From positions 312,001 through 372,000 of the forward strand of contig NC_088321.1 of the NCBI RefSeq assembly GCF_910592395.1: a DNA stretch of 60,000 bases, written 5' to 3'. A model generated the notes under the pieces. The model was not told the origin of the DNA, made no database searches, and worked only from the letters and a program-made list of their open reading frames with translations. The DNA is from Lineus longissimus. Its lineage: Eukaryota; Nemertea; Pilidiophora; Heteronemertea; Lineidae. How positions within the stretch are numbered: the first letter of the stretch is position 1; each line of letters begins with the position of its first letter. Shown here in pieces: positions 23,561 to 36,170 of this stretch. A program made the translations under genes and the position numbers.

Positions 23561-24070
23561 CGGACTGCTACACAAGATATGAACCTATCGATCAGTGCAC
23601 TTTAAATCACCATTTTTTCGCGAAATCCGCGGAAACAAAACGCCGCCAAATATTTGGGGAAAACTGTATACGACAAAGTTACTTTGCCCCTCCAAATATG
23701 ATAAAGTTTGGTAACATGACAAATGTAACTTACATACTTCAATTTGTCAAAATGCAACCTTCCCCAACTCCGAATTTGTGAATTTCCGATATCTTCAGAA
23801 TGATTACGCGGACGTACGGTCTATTTACATACGGGTACTCGAGCGCTAGTCTCGAGCACATAATCGGATATTTCACCGTTTGCAAGTTCTCAAGTGTCAC
23901 TTGGGCGGATGTGATGAGATGATGCCTGCTACTCCGTCTGCCTTCACTTCTTCTAGATAACGTGCCGGGTTTATCTGTTTTGGCAATCCATGTTCTGGCT
24001 TGATAAAGGCCTTTGCCGGAAATTTTAAGTAATTCTGACCTAACCAACTGACTCCGTGCGTTCCTTTCTC

Positions 24071-24520
24071 ACTAAGTCTTATCCCATCGCTTCTTCTCAT
24101 ATCCGCCTGAAACCGTGATAACATGGTTAGGCGGATACACGTTGTCGCCCGGCGGACTTTTGAGAATGATTCTGGCCTCACCATTTGACCTTGTTGTCCG
24201 ATCCCCGCCCTTCCACTATCGCTTGCATATGTCAGTGTTGCTAGTTAAGGTTGTTTCCGCTATCATTTGCGACACTTATGTCATCGTTTCGTCTCATCCC
24301 CCGGGATAACATGATGAGGGGGTTACACACAATCACCCCTCGGACCAGTTAGGGTGATTCGGATCTGACCTCTCCTTCCTACCCCCGGCAATTCATCTTC
24401 CGCTTGCATATGTCACTCTAGCTTGTTCGGGTTGTTACCTCCATCACTGGCGATACTTATTCCATCGCTTCTTCTGATAACCAGAGGTAACACGGTTAGG
24501 CGGATCCCCGAGATCAGTCC
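24071..24520. repeat. Family D repeat, ~190-bp units, 2+ copies
   Basis: The repeated blocks are CGCTTGCATATGTCA (24219 and 24394), GCGACACTTATGTCATCGTT or variants (24081, 24270 and 24452), and GATAACATGGTTAGGCGGAT or variants (24117, 24304 and 24477). Divergence between copies is about a quarter. Confidence 0.75.
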
Positions 24521-25144
24521 TCGGGCATCCACGGCAGAAATAACAATACTAGTAATTAAATTTCCCGGATCTTTCCGCTAGGCTGGAGGCGATGCAAATA
24601 GTGGCTAGGAGGATGTAATAATCGCAGTCTGCTGGTGAAATCAATTTTAGAATGTAGCCATGTGGAAGGTAGCGATCTGGCAACATCCGCTTGTGGTCTA
24701 AAAACGGATGATGCATTGAATGCAAAATGACACAGATTAGAGACAAAATAGAAAAATGGTTTCCTAGAATGAGATAGGAAGGAGCCAGGTCGGCCAGATT
24801 AAGTTTCACGACGAGATGTCTTTACTATTCACGTAGTGGTCAAAGGACTGTTTTTTATAACGAGCAAAACCAGATGCAGTTGCCCAAATGTGGACACAAG
24901 TCGCCTGTCCACCAACGGTGCCCAAAGCTTTCGTCGTCAGATCCAAGGACTTAGAAAAACAACATTGGACATTTGGGCCTCTCGTTCACGAGGACTCAAG
25001 ATCACCCCCAAGTTCCTCAGATGAGGAGGACACAAAAAGACTTAAAATCGAATTTGCCGAGTCGTTTGCCGAGTTAGAGCCTCGGCATAGAGTAATCCAT
25101 CACCACCTCGAGGCAGTCGTACCAATTTGTTCGGAGAGGGATCT
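24521..25144. other. Intergenic; possible but unsupported frame 24888-25184
   Basis: The 98-codon plus-strand frame has a plausible acidic/Ser stretch (SPPSSSDEEDTKRLKIEF) and could be an exon. Its end runs into inverted family D repeat DNA and no domain is recognised. Confidence 0.3.
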
Positions 25145-25225
25145 CCAGAATCCACCTAACCATGTTATCCCTGGTTTCGAGTAGAAACGATGGCATAAGT
25201 GTCGCCAATGACGGTAATAAGATAC
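25145..25225 (-). repeat. Family D copy in inverted orientation
   Basis: ATCCACCTAACCATGTTATC and CGATGGCATAAGTGTCGCCA are the reverse complement of the GGCGACACTTATGCCATCG ... GATAACATGGTTAGG block at 24.1-24.5 kb. A weaker copy follows the minisatellite at ~25505-25573. Confidence 0.7.
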
Positions 25226-25237
25226 ACAAGCTGCATT

Positions 25238-25490
25238 GACATACGTGTATGCAAGCGAGAGAGGAAGCGCTCGGGGGATAGGGACGCACGGTCAGTTGGT
25301 GACATACGTGTATGCAAGCGAGAGAGGAAGCGCTCGGGGGATAGGGACGCACGGTCAGTTGGTGACATACGTGTATGCAAGCGAGAGAGGAAGCGCTCGG
25401 GGGATAGGGACGCACGGTCAGTTGGTGAGGTACGTGTATGCAAGCGAGAGAGGAAGCGCTCGGGGATAGGGACGCACGGTCAGTTGGTGA
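25238..25490. repeat. 63-bp tandem array, 4 copies
   Basis: GACATACGTGTATGCAAGCG starts units at 25238, 25301 and 25364, with a GAGGTACG variant at 25427. Each ends GGACGCACGGTCAGTTGGT. The period is 21 codons, so frames stay open on both strands and mimic a repeat protein. The array lies between inverted family D copies. Confidence 0.96.
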
Positions 25491-25575
25491 GGTCAGCATC
25501 ATTCCCACTGAGACGATGAGAAGAGATGAGATGCGAAGAAACGCTGGAACGCCAATGATGGCGGTGATAATTTAA

Positions 25576-26982
25576 ACAAGCAACAGTGACATATACTAAC
25601 GAGAGAAAGTACTTCTTACTGAGTTCCACCCATACAAATTGAATGCCAGACCCCACTGGTTGCTGCATGATAGATAGTGAAAAAGGCGACTCAAAACTTC
25701 GTCATCATCTGCAAAATCTTGTGCATTACCTTGCCAGCTGCAGTCTCTTAGCTTTCCGATCCGATGGCTCACCTTGCGCCGTATTGAATCGTTCCCACGT
25801 TACTGGTGTCACACTAATGACTTTAAGTGTCACAAATCGATTGCTGTTAGGAGGTGCGCCTTTGAGAGTGAATCTGGCTCCGAGTATACTGCATCGATCA
25901 TAGCTAGCTTAAGTCTGCTATCTGGCGAGAATATCTTTGCCTCCGAAGACGAGATTACAGGACCCTATTCATTCAACGTTGTTTACCTTTGGACGTTGTT
26001 TCTATAATCTTCCAAGTCGACGACCCAGATTTTTTCATCTTATTTCCCTCGAGTCAGAATGAGAAGACAGAAGAGATCCTCACTTGTATTCTATCCTGCT
26101 TAGGAAGCTCAGCGAGAGCACGAGAAACCTACCCCAACAGAATGGTTCAGTCTCTTTGTCGGCGGCCAATCCCTCGATTCCATGAGACTTAAGTTGGGTC
26201 AACTCTGGCTTCACATAGCCAGACCCTTTTCACCTCTTCTCTCCTTCGACGACATCTTTAACCTCAGTTGGCTTCTTCAACCTACTTTGGCTACAGTCCC
26301 GAACATGCAAAGTAAGGCAACTCGAGACTATTCATAGGGAAACCTGATGAGACACTGGGGGCAAATTTGTTCGTGAAGCTGTGAAAAGACCAACGATGTC
26401 TGCAGGCAAGTGATTGACGTGTGCCTGTCATGTTATAATTGTCAATTATCCCTGATCGGAACAGATCGTGATTACTACTATAATACGGATGTCGGGGGGC
26501 ATGGTGATAAGAATTAACCCATTTATTGCTAATTTTTTCATTTTTCAAAATCTGAGATGAACAGTTTTCCGTCTTCGTCGTCTTTGGCAATGCCACCTCA
26601 TCGTCTTCAGTCGATTCTGATTGGAGGATATGAGTCTTTAACCAATCATGCATACTTAGCAGTTTTGCATTCCTCATTTCTACTCTAACTGGTTTCTGCC
26701 TCAGATAAAATGATCAGCTCTAACGTCAGCTAATCTCATCAGAATATATCCAACCTTGTTAGAGAAGCAACCTAACTCAATTAAAGAAGATTATATTCAC
26801 GGCGTCAAAGGGGATTTCACTAACTCGGTTAGGTCGCGTTTGAGTAAACTAAACTAGTGTAACACAGCTCAATTTACTCCTAAAGTGGATAAAGTGGCTG
26901 GTTTGCAATTCAAATAGCAGGTTAGGAGGCTGGCACGTTATCTTCTTGAGCATAGAATGGCTGGGTTGTGCTGATATACGAC
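25576..26982. other. Intergenic; unsupported frame on the minus strand at 26291-26677
   Basis: The 128-codon minus-strand frame has no recognisable domain, signal peptide or transmembrane segment. It could be an exon of an unknown gene but nothing else supports it. Confidence 0.3.
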
Positions 26983-28258
26983 GAGTTCAGTTTGGTAGTA
27001 CGTAGATCGAGTTCAGTTTGGTAGTACGCAGATCGAATTCAGTTTGGTAGTACGCAGATCGAGTTCAGTTTGGTAGTACGCAGATCGAGTTCAGTTTGGT
27101 AGTACGCAGATCGAGTTCAGTTTGGTAGTACGTAGATCGAATTCAGTTTAGTAGTACGCAGATCGAGTTCAGTTTGGTAGTACGCAGATCGAGTTCAGTT
27201 TGGTAGTACGCAGATCGAATTCAGTTTAGTAGTACGCAGATCGAGTTCAGTTTGGTAGTACGCAGATCGAGTTCAGTTTGGTAGTACGCAGATCGAGTTC
27301 AGTTTGGTAGTACGCAGATCGAGTTCAGTTTGATAGTACGCAGATCGAGTTCAGTTTGGTAGTACGCAGATCGAGTTCAGTTTGGTAGTACGCAGATCGA
27401 GTTCAGTTTGGTAGTACGCAGATCGAGTTCAGTTTAGTAGTACGCAGATCGAGTTCAGTTTGGTAGTACGCAGATCGAGTTCAGTTTGGTAGTACGCAGA
27501 TCGAATTCAGTTTAGTAGTACGCAGATCGAGTTCAGTTTGGTAGTACGCAGATCGAGTTCAGTTTGGTAGTACGCAGATCGAGTTCAGTTTGATAGTACG
27601 CAGATCGAGTTCAGTTTGGTAGTACGCAGATCGAGTTCAGTTTGGTAGTACGTAGATCGAGTTCAGTTTGGTAGTACGCAGATCGAGTTCAGTTTGGTAG
27701 TACGCAGATCGAGTTCAGTTTGGTAGTACGCAGATCGAGTTCAGTTTGGTAGTACGCAGATCGAGTTCAGTTTGGTAGTACGCAGATCGAATTCAGTTTA
27801 GTAGTACGCAGATCGAGTTCAGTTTGGTAGTACGCAGATCGAGTTCAGTTTGGTAGTACGCAGATCGAGTTCAGTTTAGTAGTACGCAGATCGAGTTCAG
27901 TTTGGTAGTACGCAGATCGAGTTCAGTTTGGTAGTACGCAGATCGAATTCAGTTTAGTAGTACGCAGATCGAGTTCAGTTTGGTAGTACGCAGATCGAGT
28001 TCAGTTTGGTAGTGCGCAGATCGAGTTCAGTTTGGTAGTACGCAGATCGAGTTCAGTTTGGTAGTACGCAGATCGAGTTCAGTTTGGTAGTACGCAGATC
28101 GAGTTCAGTTTGGTAGTACGCAGATCGAGTTCAGTTTGGTAGTACGCAGATCGAGTTCAGTTTGGTAGTACGCAGATCGAGTTCAGTTTGGTAGTACGCT
28201 GATCGAGTTCAGTTTGGTAGTACGCTGATCGAGTTCAGTTTGGTAGTACGCAGATCGA
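26983..28258. repeat. 26-bp satellite array, ~49 copies
   Basis: The unit is GAGTTCAGTTTGGTAGTACG followed by CAGATC, repeated every 26 bp without indels for ~1.28 kb. Variants include GAATTCAGTTTAG (27139, 27217, 27503, 27789 and 27945), TTTGATAG (27331 and 27591), CGTAGATC (27001, 27131 and 27651) and CGCTGATC in two of the last units. No reading frame spans it. Confidence 0.98.
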
Positions 28259-31200
28259 GAGACAAAAAATCAACACGCTGGGGTTGTTGGCAATGCAGAT
28301 TTTGTAACAAGTTATAGACGAGATAAGTGTGGTAGATATTCGCGTTAGAACGCTGTACAATTTCATTGCTAATTAAAAGAAATTGGCACATTTAGAAATG
28401 TAAAATACCGATTTATCACAAGAAAGTAAGTGCGCTATAATCGTATCATTTCCCATCAAATGGCTGTTGTAAGCCGCAATGAGTTTGTAAATATTCCCCC
28501 GCTTTTAGTGTGTTGCTTTGTTATATATTTTCGATATATATTCTGTGTATTATGTCGCAAATCATAATATTACATGTTTTTTTGTTATCGACATCGTAAC
28601 ATTCTTAATAATGAGTGCCATATATTTTAATCATATCAATTTGGAGTATATTAAACACTTACACTAATCTAATAACACAAAAAAATAATGTCGTTAGAAA
28701 CATTCGAGCAGCCGCAACATTCGATTCGACCATTCAAATCGGTTTCCCAATTATAGACTTCATTAGATTACTCAGTCCTCTATCACCTATGGCGACCCAC
28801 TCTATCGAATGGATAATTTTTCAATAATTAAATGGCGTCCTGGTAAATTAATTTGCAATTATTAATGAGGTAATTATTTTAATGCGTGCCATTACTACAC
28901 ACTTCTATTCAGGAGGGAACCGTCTATGGCGTGTCTGCAAACTTTACGTGGGAGAGCGAGAATTCAGCCGTGGTTATGATGCTAGATGTTAACGAGGCTA
29001 ATGTCCTTGCTGCATTTGCCATAAACATCCGAAGTGTTGCTTTGTCATTCTTTGCCGGCGTCTCCATGGTTCCAGTATAAACATCATTCACAGCGTCTCT
29101 TCGTGCAGCTGGATTCCGTCCCTAACGATAGTACAAATGTTGTCAAGAACCAAAGATCGACAGCCAACCCAATTCCTAATTCCATCACTGACCTTGTTGA
29201 CCATTCCTAACGTATGACGAAATAGTCTAAAGACAAGTAAAAGGTCGTCATTAGCCAACTGGTCTGTCCAACTGACTGAGAGTAACATTATTAGCCAACT
29301 GGTCTCTCCAACCGACCGCTGTAGTAACATCATTACTCACAGAGATAACAAACGATTCCCTAAATATCACCATGTTTCTAACCGGACCTAACACAATTGT
29401 CGGAGCCTGTGACAACGACCCTATGCCACTAACCATGATTAGTGTATGTCCGGCTCGAATCATCCAAATTGTTGGCGGCAACTAACAAGGTTACTCCTTC
29501 CTGTGCGGCTTCACCAATATTGACAGCAGAGGTCAACAACGCGACCATCTCTGATTCTGAGAAAATGGAGTCAACTTATACTTTCTCAGTGTGATGTCTG
29601 CTCAGCTCGAGTACGGAGCAACTCCAACTCAACTGGGTCTTCGCTTGGCGTAGATCCTTGTTTGTTACTCAGTCTGTCCATCGGAGGTGAAAGCACCTCT
29701 GTCGGCAGGTGTTGATCAAGACTTTGAATTTTATCATCACCGTTCTGGTGACCCTCATGCTAAGTAAGGCAAAGAAGTAACCGACAATAGTTATCCTTGC
29801 CAATGCCTAAAATACATAGGCAGATGTTCTCCGGTGAAGCCTTCCCCTACGGCAAATACATTGTTTATTATCTAGTTTCTCTTACAAATTGGGATGAGGT
29901 TTTATAAGAATAGGAAAAAGTTATGTGCATTGATTTTCGACAGCTCAGTCATGTTACCACTGCTGACAAGCTAACGATCCCTTGTCCCGCATTATACAAA
30001 TGACTCAACATCTCGTAGCTTCTCGTCCTAACCACGTTATCCGCAGGAGAGCCCCTAACGCGAAATCCATCTGCTACATTTGCGCCAATTATGTCGTATT
30101 CTCCTCCTCTCTCGCGAGTTGGAGGGCCACGGTAATGCAATCTTAGCTGATGTGTGCCATGAGTAGTATACTGGTCGATCAGGAGACGCCTCACTTCGAC
30201 TCAAGTAGCTCTGTTGCGGACGCGTTCAGAAGCTCACCATGAGTGGCTCACCATTAATCCCTAATGGCCATCCTCACTGGCGTTAGTAAAGTTTACAGAC
30301 TGTTACTTTAGTGGGTTTGTACTTTGATGCTTATGTGCATTTCGATGGGACCCACTGTTAAAGGATCTGTGAATTATGGCTACATTCTCCTCCTGGGATA
30401 TCAGCCATTGCTAAACCTTTACTGGCTTCTTCTAAATAGGGTATCAGCAACACGGTCACAAATGGCAAGCAAACCTATCAGTTTCAAGCAATTAACTGTG
30501 GGTCGTTTTCCACTGTGATTACAAAGCTAGCAATGACCTTACATCAATAGGCTAAAAGCTCTACAAAGTGGTCGATATGGCCTACAGGTAACATGAGCAA
30601 GAGCATGCTTTGGTCAATCATCTAGCAATTATCGGTGATATTTGCCAACATCGAAACCTCTCACAATCTTGCATTGAAGGATAATTTGATAGAGCGATTG
30701 TAGACATATTAGATGGCAATGACTGATGCTTATGTCGAGAGTGAATTTAGAGAGCCAGTAAGATGCTAAGAACGGTCACTGAACGGGTGTTCTTTCCTCA
30801 TATAGAATGAGTTACCCATGGTATACATTAGCCACCAACCAATCATTGGTGATATATTGTCAAATATTCAGCAAGACCTTAAACTTGGTACAATAGTGGT
30901 GATGTAAACACTGTACTGCATGTATGAGATTCTGAATAAGATCGTATACCTAAGAATCTAATGGGATCCTAACGGGATTTTGGACTTGGGTTTGAACAAA
31001 ATGGCGTTTAATTACTGCCTTAATGTGTTTTGAGCTTGAACTCGATCATGCCCAGTCGATTGTTCGGCTTGTAGCATGCTTCAGCAGACGACAATAAGGT
31101 AATCAACGAGGGTCGCCAATACCCCCAACAGTGCCGTAATTGTGTTTACAATATTGACTCCATGTTCATATAGAGCTTTCCCTGTTTATCAAGATATCGA

Positions 31201-33123
31201 TGAGTGCAGTGGACATACCATTCAGGGTAAGGCTAGACCAATATGATCCGTTGGTTTTGGCCACCTAACTTTGGATGTTTCGATTATTGAAACTGTAATG
31301 TTTAATTAGGTCTATGGCATGGCTACCTAATATCGGTCAGGCCAGATTCATTGCAAAAATATTTCCAAAGTTACAATTTAGAAACAAATTCTCCTGACAC
31401 TCGAGAAGACAAAACCAAATCTAGTGAGTTATGTTCGAAATTGCCGTCAGCTCTACTCAGCTATACATTTCTTTAGTTTTCCGAGCGACTGGATTAACCA
31501 GGTCATAGATACGTCCCCAGCCTTCCAGTATCCGTCTTACTGAACTTGTATGGCCTCAAGTATTATACGAAACCTTCTCAGTTGTTCGCTGACTAGTCAA
31601 CCAGTCTGTGTTTACAAAAACATACTGATATTTACGCACCAGCGTATCAATAACACGCAAGTAGTCATCGTGACATTGATAGCAGTAACAATCGCATTCA
31701 ACTATCAATCCAATGCTTAATCTAATTTATCGTGATTGACATGTGTCAATCAATGCCAATTGTGGTCGGGGATCAGTCATCGTTCATTGACCTAATTGGT
31801 AATGAATGACACTCAATAGAACTGGCTCAAAGCATGTAAAAAAGTCGCCAATGGTAAACATTATGTCGATTATAGATAGCTTTTGTGAGGTCATATAATC
31901 ATAAAAACGTATTTTTACCATAGAGAAGTTGACATTACTATTGGAAGTGTTTTGTACTTTGTAATATTGATGCAAAACCACAGGAAGAAATTAACAGGAA
32001 AAACATGTTGATTTTCGCGTACATGTATTTCGCAAATAACATCGATTCGTGAAAATAAAAATCGAAAAAAATAATTTTGATCGAAAAAACTGAAGAAATT
32101 TGCAATCCGCCAAAATAAAATTCGTGAATTTTTTAAAGAAATCCCCAACCCTGAAAGAGTTATAGCTCTCTCAGCCCCAAAATCCTTTTTATTTTGGTTT
32201 CTCCTGGTCTGTATCTTCTCGAGCTCCCTAGGTGTCTAACCAATAAGGTGAACTTTCTTCGACTCACTTACTTAGTTAGGCAGAGACTGTAAAGTCTTTT
32301 CAAAATATCCGTTATCAGTCCTGGAGGGGTTAACACACAAAGCCACCACACAACATCAACACAACAGCCTCCGGTTCATTATCGACAACCGCCACTCATC
32401 ACCCATAATGCAATGTTCTCGCGCGAGTTATAGTGGCGTCGATAGTAACGGCGGTTGATCATAACGCTCATGATAGCCAAGGCGATCGCGAGTGGAACGT
32501 TCCCGGGAATGTTACCTTGAGCTGTCAGCTAACAATGAAATGCGAGCGAGAGATTGCTTTCTGAAAACTATGTTGTATTATGAATGCCATAGATTTTCAC
32601 AGTGTTTAGATTTTCAACGGATACTTTGACTAAAATCAATGGATACTTCGTATTAAGATACTTCGCTGGAAGGGTAAGCAGGGTTTTTGTATTTGCCTTT
32701 GATTTCTTTACGATGAAATGATTTTTTTTTGTAGCTAATGGATTTTCTTAATGCTAGTGAAGAATTGATAGTCTTCTCGAGTGGAAACCTTTAAGAGCCT
32801 TTTACTAGGAGAAGCGTTTTCCTATTTTAGTATGCTCCTGACATTGCGACTGAAGCTGAAGGGAATCGAGATCCGTGGTGCGAATCTTAATTTATTATCA
32901 CCAGGTAAAACGTCGTTTCGATTAGTGATTCTGACATTGAAGTTGATGATCTCAACACGATCTGAACACACAAGGTTAGAGTTTCTCGACTATTACAGTT
33001 TCGCTCTGTCAGTTGCTTGATATCATATTGACATATGTCAATGCTAATTGTTATATGCTACTTGAGTTGAGTTGAGTGCCATTTCGGCTCCAGCAGTGTT
33101 CTTTTGGGAGAAAAAGAATAGCG
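28259..33123. other. Intergenic, 4.9 kb; AT-rich, one small duplication
   Basis: A ~46-bp direct duplication, CATTAGCCAACTGGTCTGTC / TATTAGCCAACTGGTCTCTC, lies at 29248-29335. Microsatellite-poor and AT-rich elsewhere. Reading frames of 60-82 codons are scattered with no support. Confidence 0.45.
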
Positions 33124-33512
33124 GTAAGTGGTTTGCTGATGCCAGGATAACGCGCGAATGAAGGTGAATGTCTGCTAGATCTCGAGGAAGAGGTCTTTAT
33201 AACCTTTATTTATAGACAAACAAACAATCAAAAAGTAACAGGTAAAAGTGATGATATAAATAAGACGGTAATTTTGGCTATGTGAGGGATTTCTTATATG
33301 ACATCTAAATTCATTTGCAGCTGCTGAGTGGTTTGCTAAAGGTAGGATTAGGCATAAACAGAGGTGAATGTCTGCTAGATCATGAGGAAGGGGTCTTTAT
33401 AACTTATATCAATTGACAAACAAACAGGTAAAAGTGATAAATATGAAAGAGACGGCACTTTTTGCTATATGAGGGATTTCTCACAAGACATCTGAACACA
33501 TTTTCAGCTCTT
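33124..33512. repeat. Tandem duplication, ~200-bp unit x 2
   Basis: Copy 1 starts at 33124 (AAGTGGTTTGCTGATGCCAG) and copy 2 at 33323 (GAGTGGTTTGCTAAAGGTAG). Shared blocks are GGTGAATGTCTGCTAGATC, GGTCTTTATAAC, ACAAACAAACA, AGGTAAAAGTGAT and GAGGGATTTCT. Divergence is ~20%. Confidence 0.88.
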
Positions 33513-35635
33513 TACAGCTTTTTCAAAGAATACGCTTCTGATTTGTTGGCATCATTAAAATTGTGTCATCTGAGTCTTAGATTCAACTCGTTTTCTCGTT
33601 TTTCATCACAAAGACATCCTCATATCATATGTTTCACTTTTTCGCATTGAATCTTGCCATCAAGTACTGAACATTAAAGCCATTTTTGTGGGATACTTCG
33701 TCTCATATTAATGCTCGACACTCAGAAATCTTGAACAAGACACACTTCACCAAGATCTCAATTCCCAAACATATTCTTTTAAGATTCCTAAATAATGTAT
33801 TTATTCATTTTCGTGTGCTTGCACGATTGTACAATCTTTACAAGATGTCTGTAAGATCTCAAATAAACCTGAACTTTACGATCGCATCCGAATACTATTA
33901 GAACCTTATCGGGGCTTTTGTCCTTGGCAGAATCTCAGCAGAATTCCTCCCCATTTGTAGCACATCTCGACATCAAACTCGGATACTAGCAGCACCCCTC
34001 AAGTCGAGCTTGCTTCGTGACTAACCCACACTCTGACAGTCCCACCATTCAGCAAGTAAATTCCCATGCAGAGTCAATTTACTCTGCATTTAAATTCAAG
34101 AGCTATCTGCCAATAAAGTATTAAAAGTGCTTTCGGATAAAATATTTGAAATTGTTCAAGATGAGAGTGGTTAGCGCGTTGAGTTGAAATTTCAATATGT
34201 TGTGGGTGATATCATTCAAAAAGCTCTTATCCTTTTTTGTATGTGAGAGATGTGCGTGGGTTTTTGTGACGAACAAGTGTTATATTATTCTGTATTTTAT
34301 TGACAAGAGAGATTTTCGGCAACCAAAGAATCCGCCATGGGCCCATCAATGATCCAATGACGAAAACATTTGCCTTATGTCATAAAGTAACTGCCGTTCT
34401 TCTTCTGACCAAAAATCACAGATGATGGGGTCTCTTTCTTAACCAAATAAGGAAGTGAAAAATATGTCGTATGTTTTTCTGGTCCCGAATCTTACATGTC
34501 AATCCCGAACCATGACATTTCCGTGAGAACACTCGTGACACAGCTGAAAAAAAACATGCGAGTTAAAGATAAACCAATTTGCAAAACATTTAAATCGAGG
34601 TGGCACATGCCAATTAAACACGGGAAAAAAGACGTTTCGTAAACTGTTGAAATTGTCAAGTGACAGTTCAATTTGGAAATAACAGGATGGAGGAGATTAC
34701 CTGAACGCTGGCTGTCGCAGAATGTGTCGAAACGTCATTGGTAAAGAAATAGTCTTACCTACTTTGAGGATGTTAAAGCTTAAATAAAACAGAAGATTAC
34801 TGTATAACCCGACGTAGGTTTAAAGTCAGCGCCGTAAAGTTCTGATGACAAATATGTAAGAGTTACGAATCTATGACGACATGTCATAGAATCTACGATG
34901 GGCCATCATCAGACCCATGATGATTATCCACCGTCAGTTCTACAAACGGTAACGTTTGCCTTAAGAAAACTAGGCAAGGCCGCCGCTAGCGAAAGAAAAT
35001 ATCTCTCATTGGTATTTCTTCCGACGAGTTTCTGCCTCCTGACAGAGTGTTCTAGAGAGCCGGGCATCGTGTCACGTTTTAGCGTGTCGCTTGTCATTCG
35101 CGACCTGAACAACGAACAAGAAATGTCCATTGACAGGTAAACCGTAGACTGCTACAGGTGACAACGTGGATCCTACAGAAGCAAAGCCTTACAAAAAAAT
35201 CAACGATGTTTGCATAATTTCCATCGACTTGTTAATAATATTTACCATCACCGAGTCAGTATTTCTGCATCCTCTTCCGTAACGAGAAAATGATTATTTA
35301 CTCAACACTGCAATGATCGTTAAATATTTGAACGAGTGTTTTCACTTTCATAACGGGACTTTCTCTGCATATTTTGTTTACTTTGCACGAAAGTACATAG
35401 TAGATGGCGTCTAGCTCTGTGCTGTGAGTTGTGATAAAAACGTCATGGGTTGACAGTGCTGTTAATATCTTTACTGGTTCTGTCGACGTAAATATTGTGA
35501 AATTCGGCTGAAAGGAGTATATTCTATTAGATTTTTTAAGGACTCAGAGTTGTTAATGATATCATTACCGAGCTGTCCGGTGCCCAGTCGATTTACACTC
35601 TACAGTTACATGATTGTGTAGTTTCGATCATAAAA
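33513..35635. other. Intergenic, 2.1 kb; no supported feature
   Basis: Frames at 33686-33901 and 34898-35140 have no recognisable domains. CCATGGGCCCATCAATG at ~34336 recurs next to a small hairpin at ~37680. Confidence 0.4.
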
Positions 35636-36170
35636 TTGCCTACCCCACGCACGGCCTCAGGCCTACCTCACGCACGGCCTCAGGCCTGCCCCACGCACGG
35701 CCTCTGGCCTACCCCACGCACGGCCTCAGGCCTACCTCACGCACGGTCTCAGGCCTGCCCCACGCACGGCCTCTGGCCTACCCCACGCACGGCCTCTGGC
35801 CTACCCCACGCACGGCCTCAGGCCTACCCCACGCACGGCCTCTGGCCTACCCCACGCACGGCCTCTGGCCTACCCCACGCACGGCCTCAGGCCTACCCCA
35901 CGCACGGCCTCTGGCCTACCCCACGCACGGTCTCAGGCCTACCCCACGCACGGCCTCAGGTCACCCCACGCACGGCCTCTGGCCTACCCCACGCACGGCC
36001 TCAGGCCTACCCCACGCTCGGCAAGGTCTATTGTCTTTAAACAAAGCCCGTTTTCACCTAGGAATAAGTTCCCATTGTTCAACATCATATTAAAGGGTCA
36101 TCAGGACAATTGATAACAACTCCCCACGAAACACCTTTCGGGGAGGTCGATTGGTCGAAACAAGCTGCGG
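35636..36170 (+). mobile_element. Family A repeat element, copy 3, carrying a 23-bp minisatellite (17 units)
   Basis: Seventeen units of TACCCCACGCACGGCCTCAG + GCC run to ~36025. The last unit passes directly into GGTCTATTGTCTTTAAACAA and AGCCCG of the family A core. The family A tail follows: TTCCCATTGTTC, AGGGTCATCAGGACAATTG, a CCCCACGAAA / TTTCGGGG hairpin, and a CTGCGGCAAAG end. Units 1-3 repeat as 4-6, and 7-9 as 10-12, giving a 69-bp higher-order period. Confidence 0.88.

Noticed and set aside
25074-25519. Overlapping 144-, 106- and 92-codon repeat frames on both strands
   Set aside because: Product of the 63-bp array; all frames open on both strands.
26983-28258. CRISPR-like array
   Set aside because: Pure head-to-tail 26-bp repeats without unique spacers, in an animal genome.
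35614-36093. 159- and 134-codon His/Pro/Ala-rich frames
   Set aside because: 23-bp minisatellite; 69-bp higher-order period keeps frames open. Not a protein.
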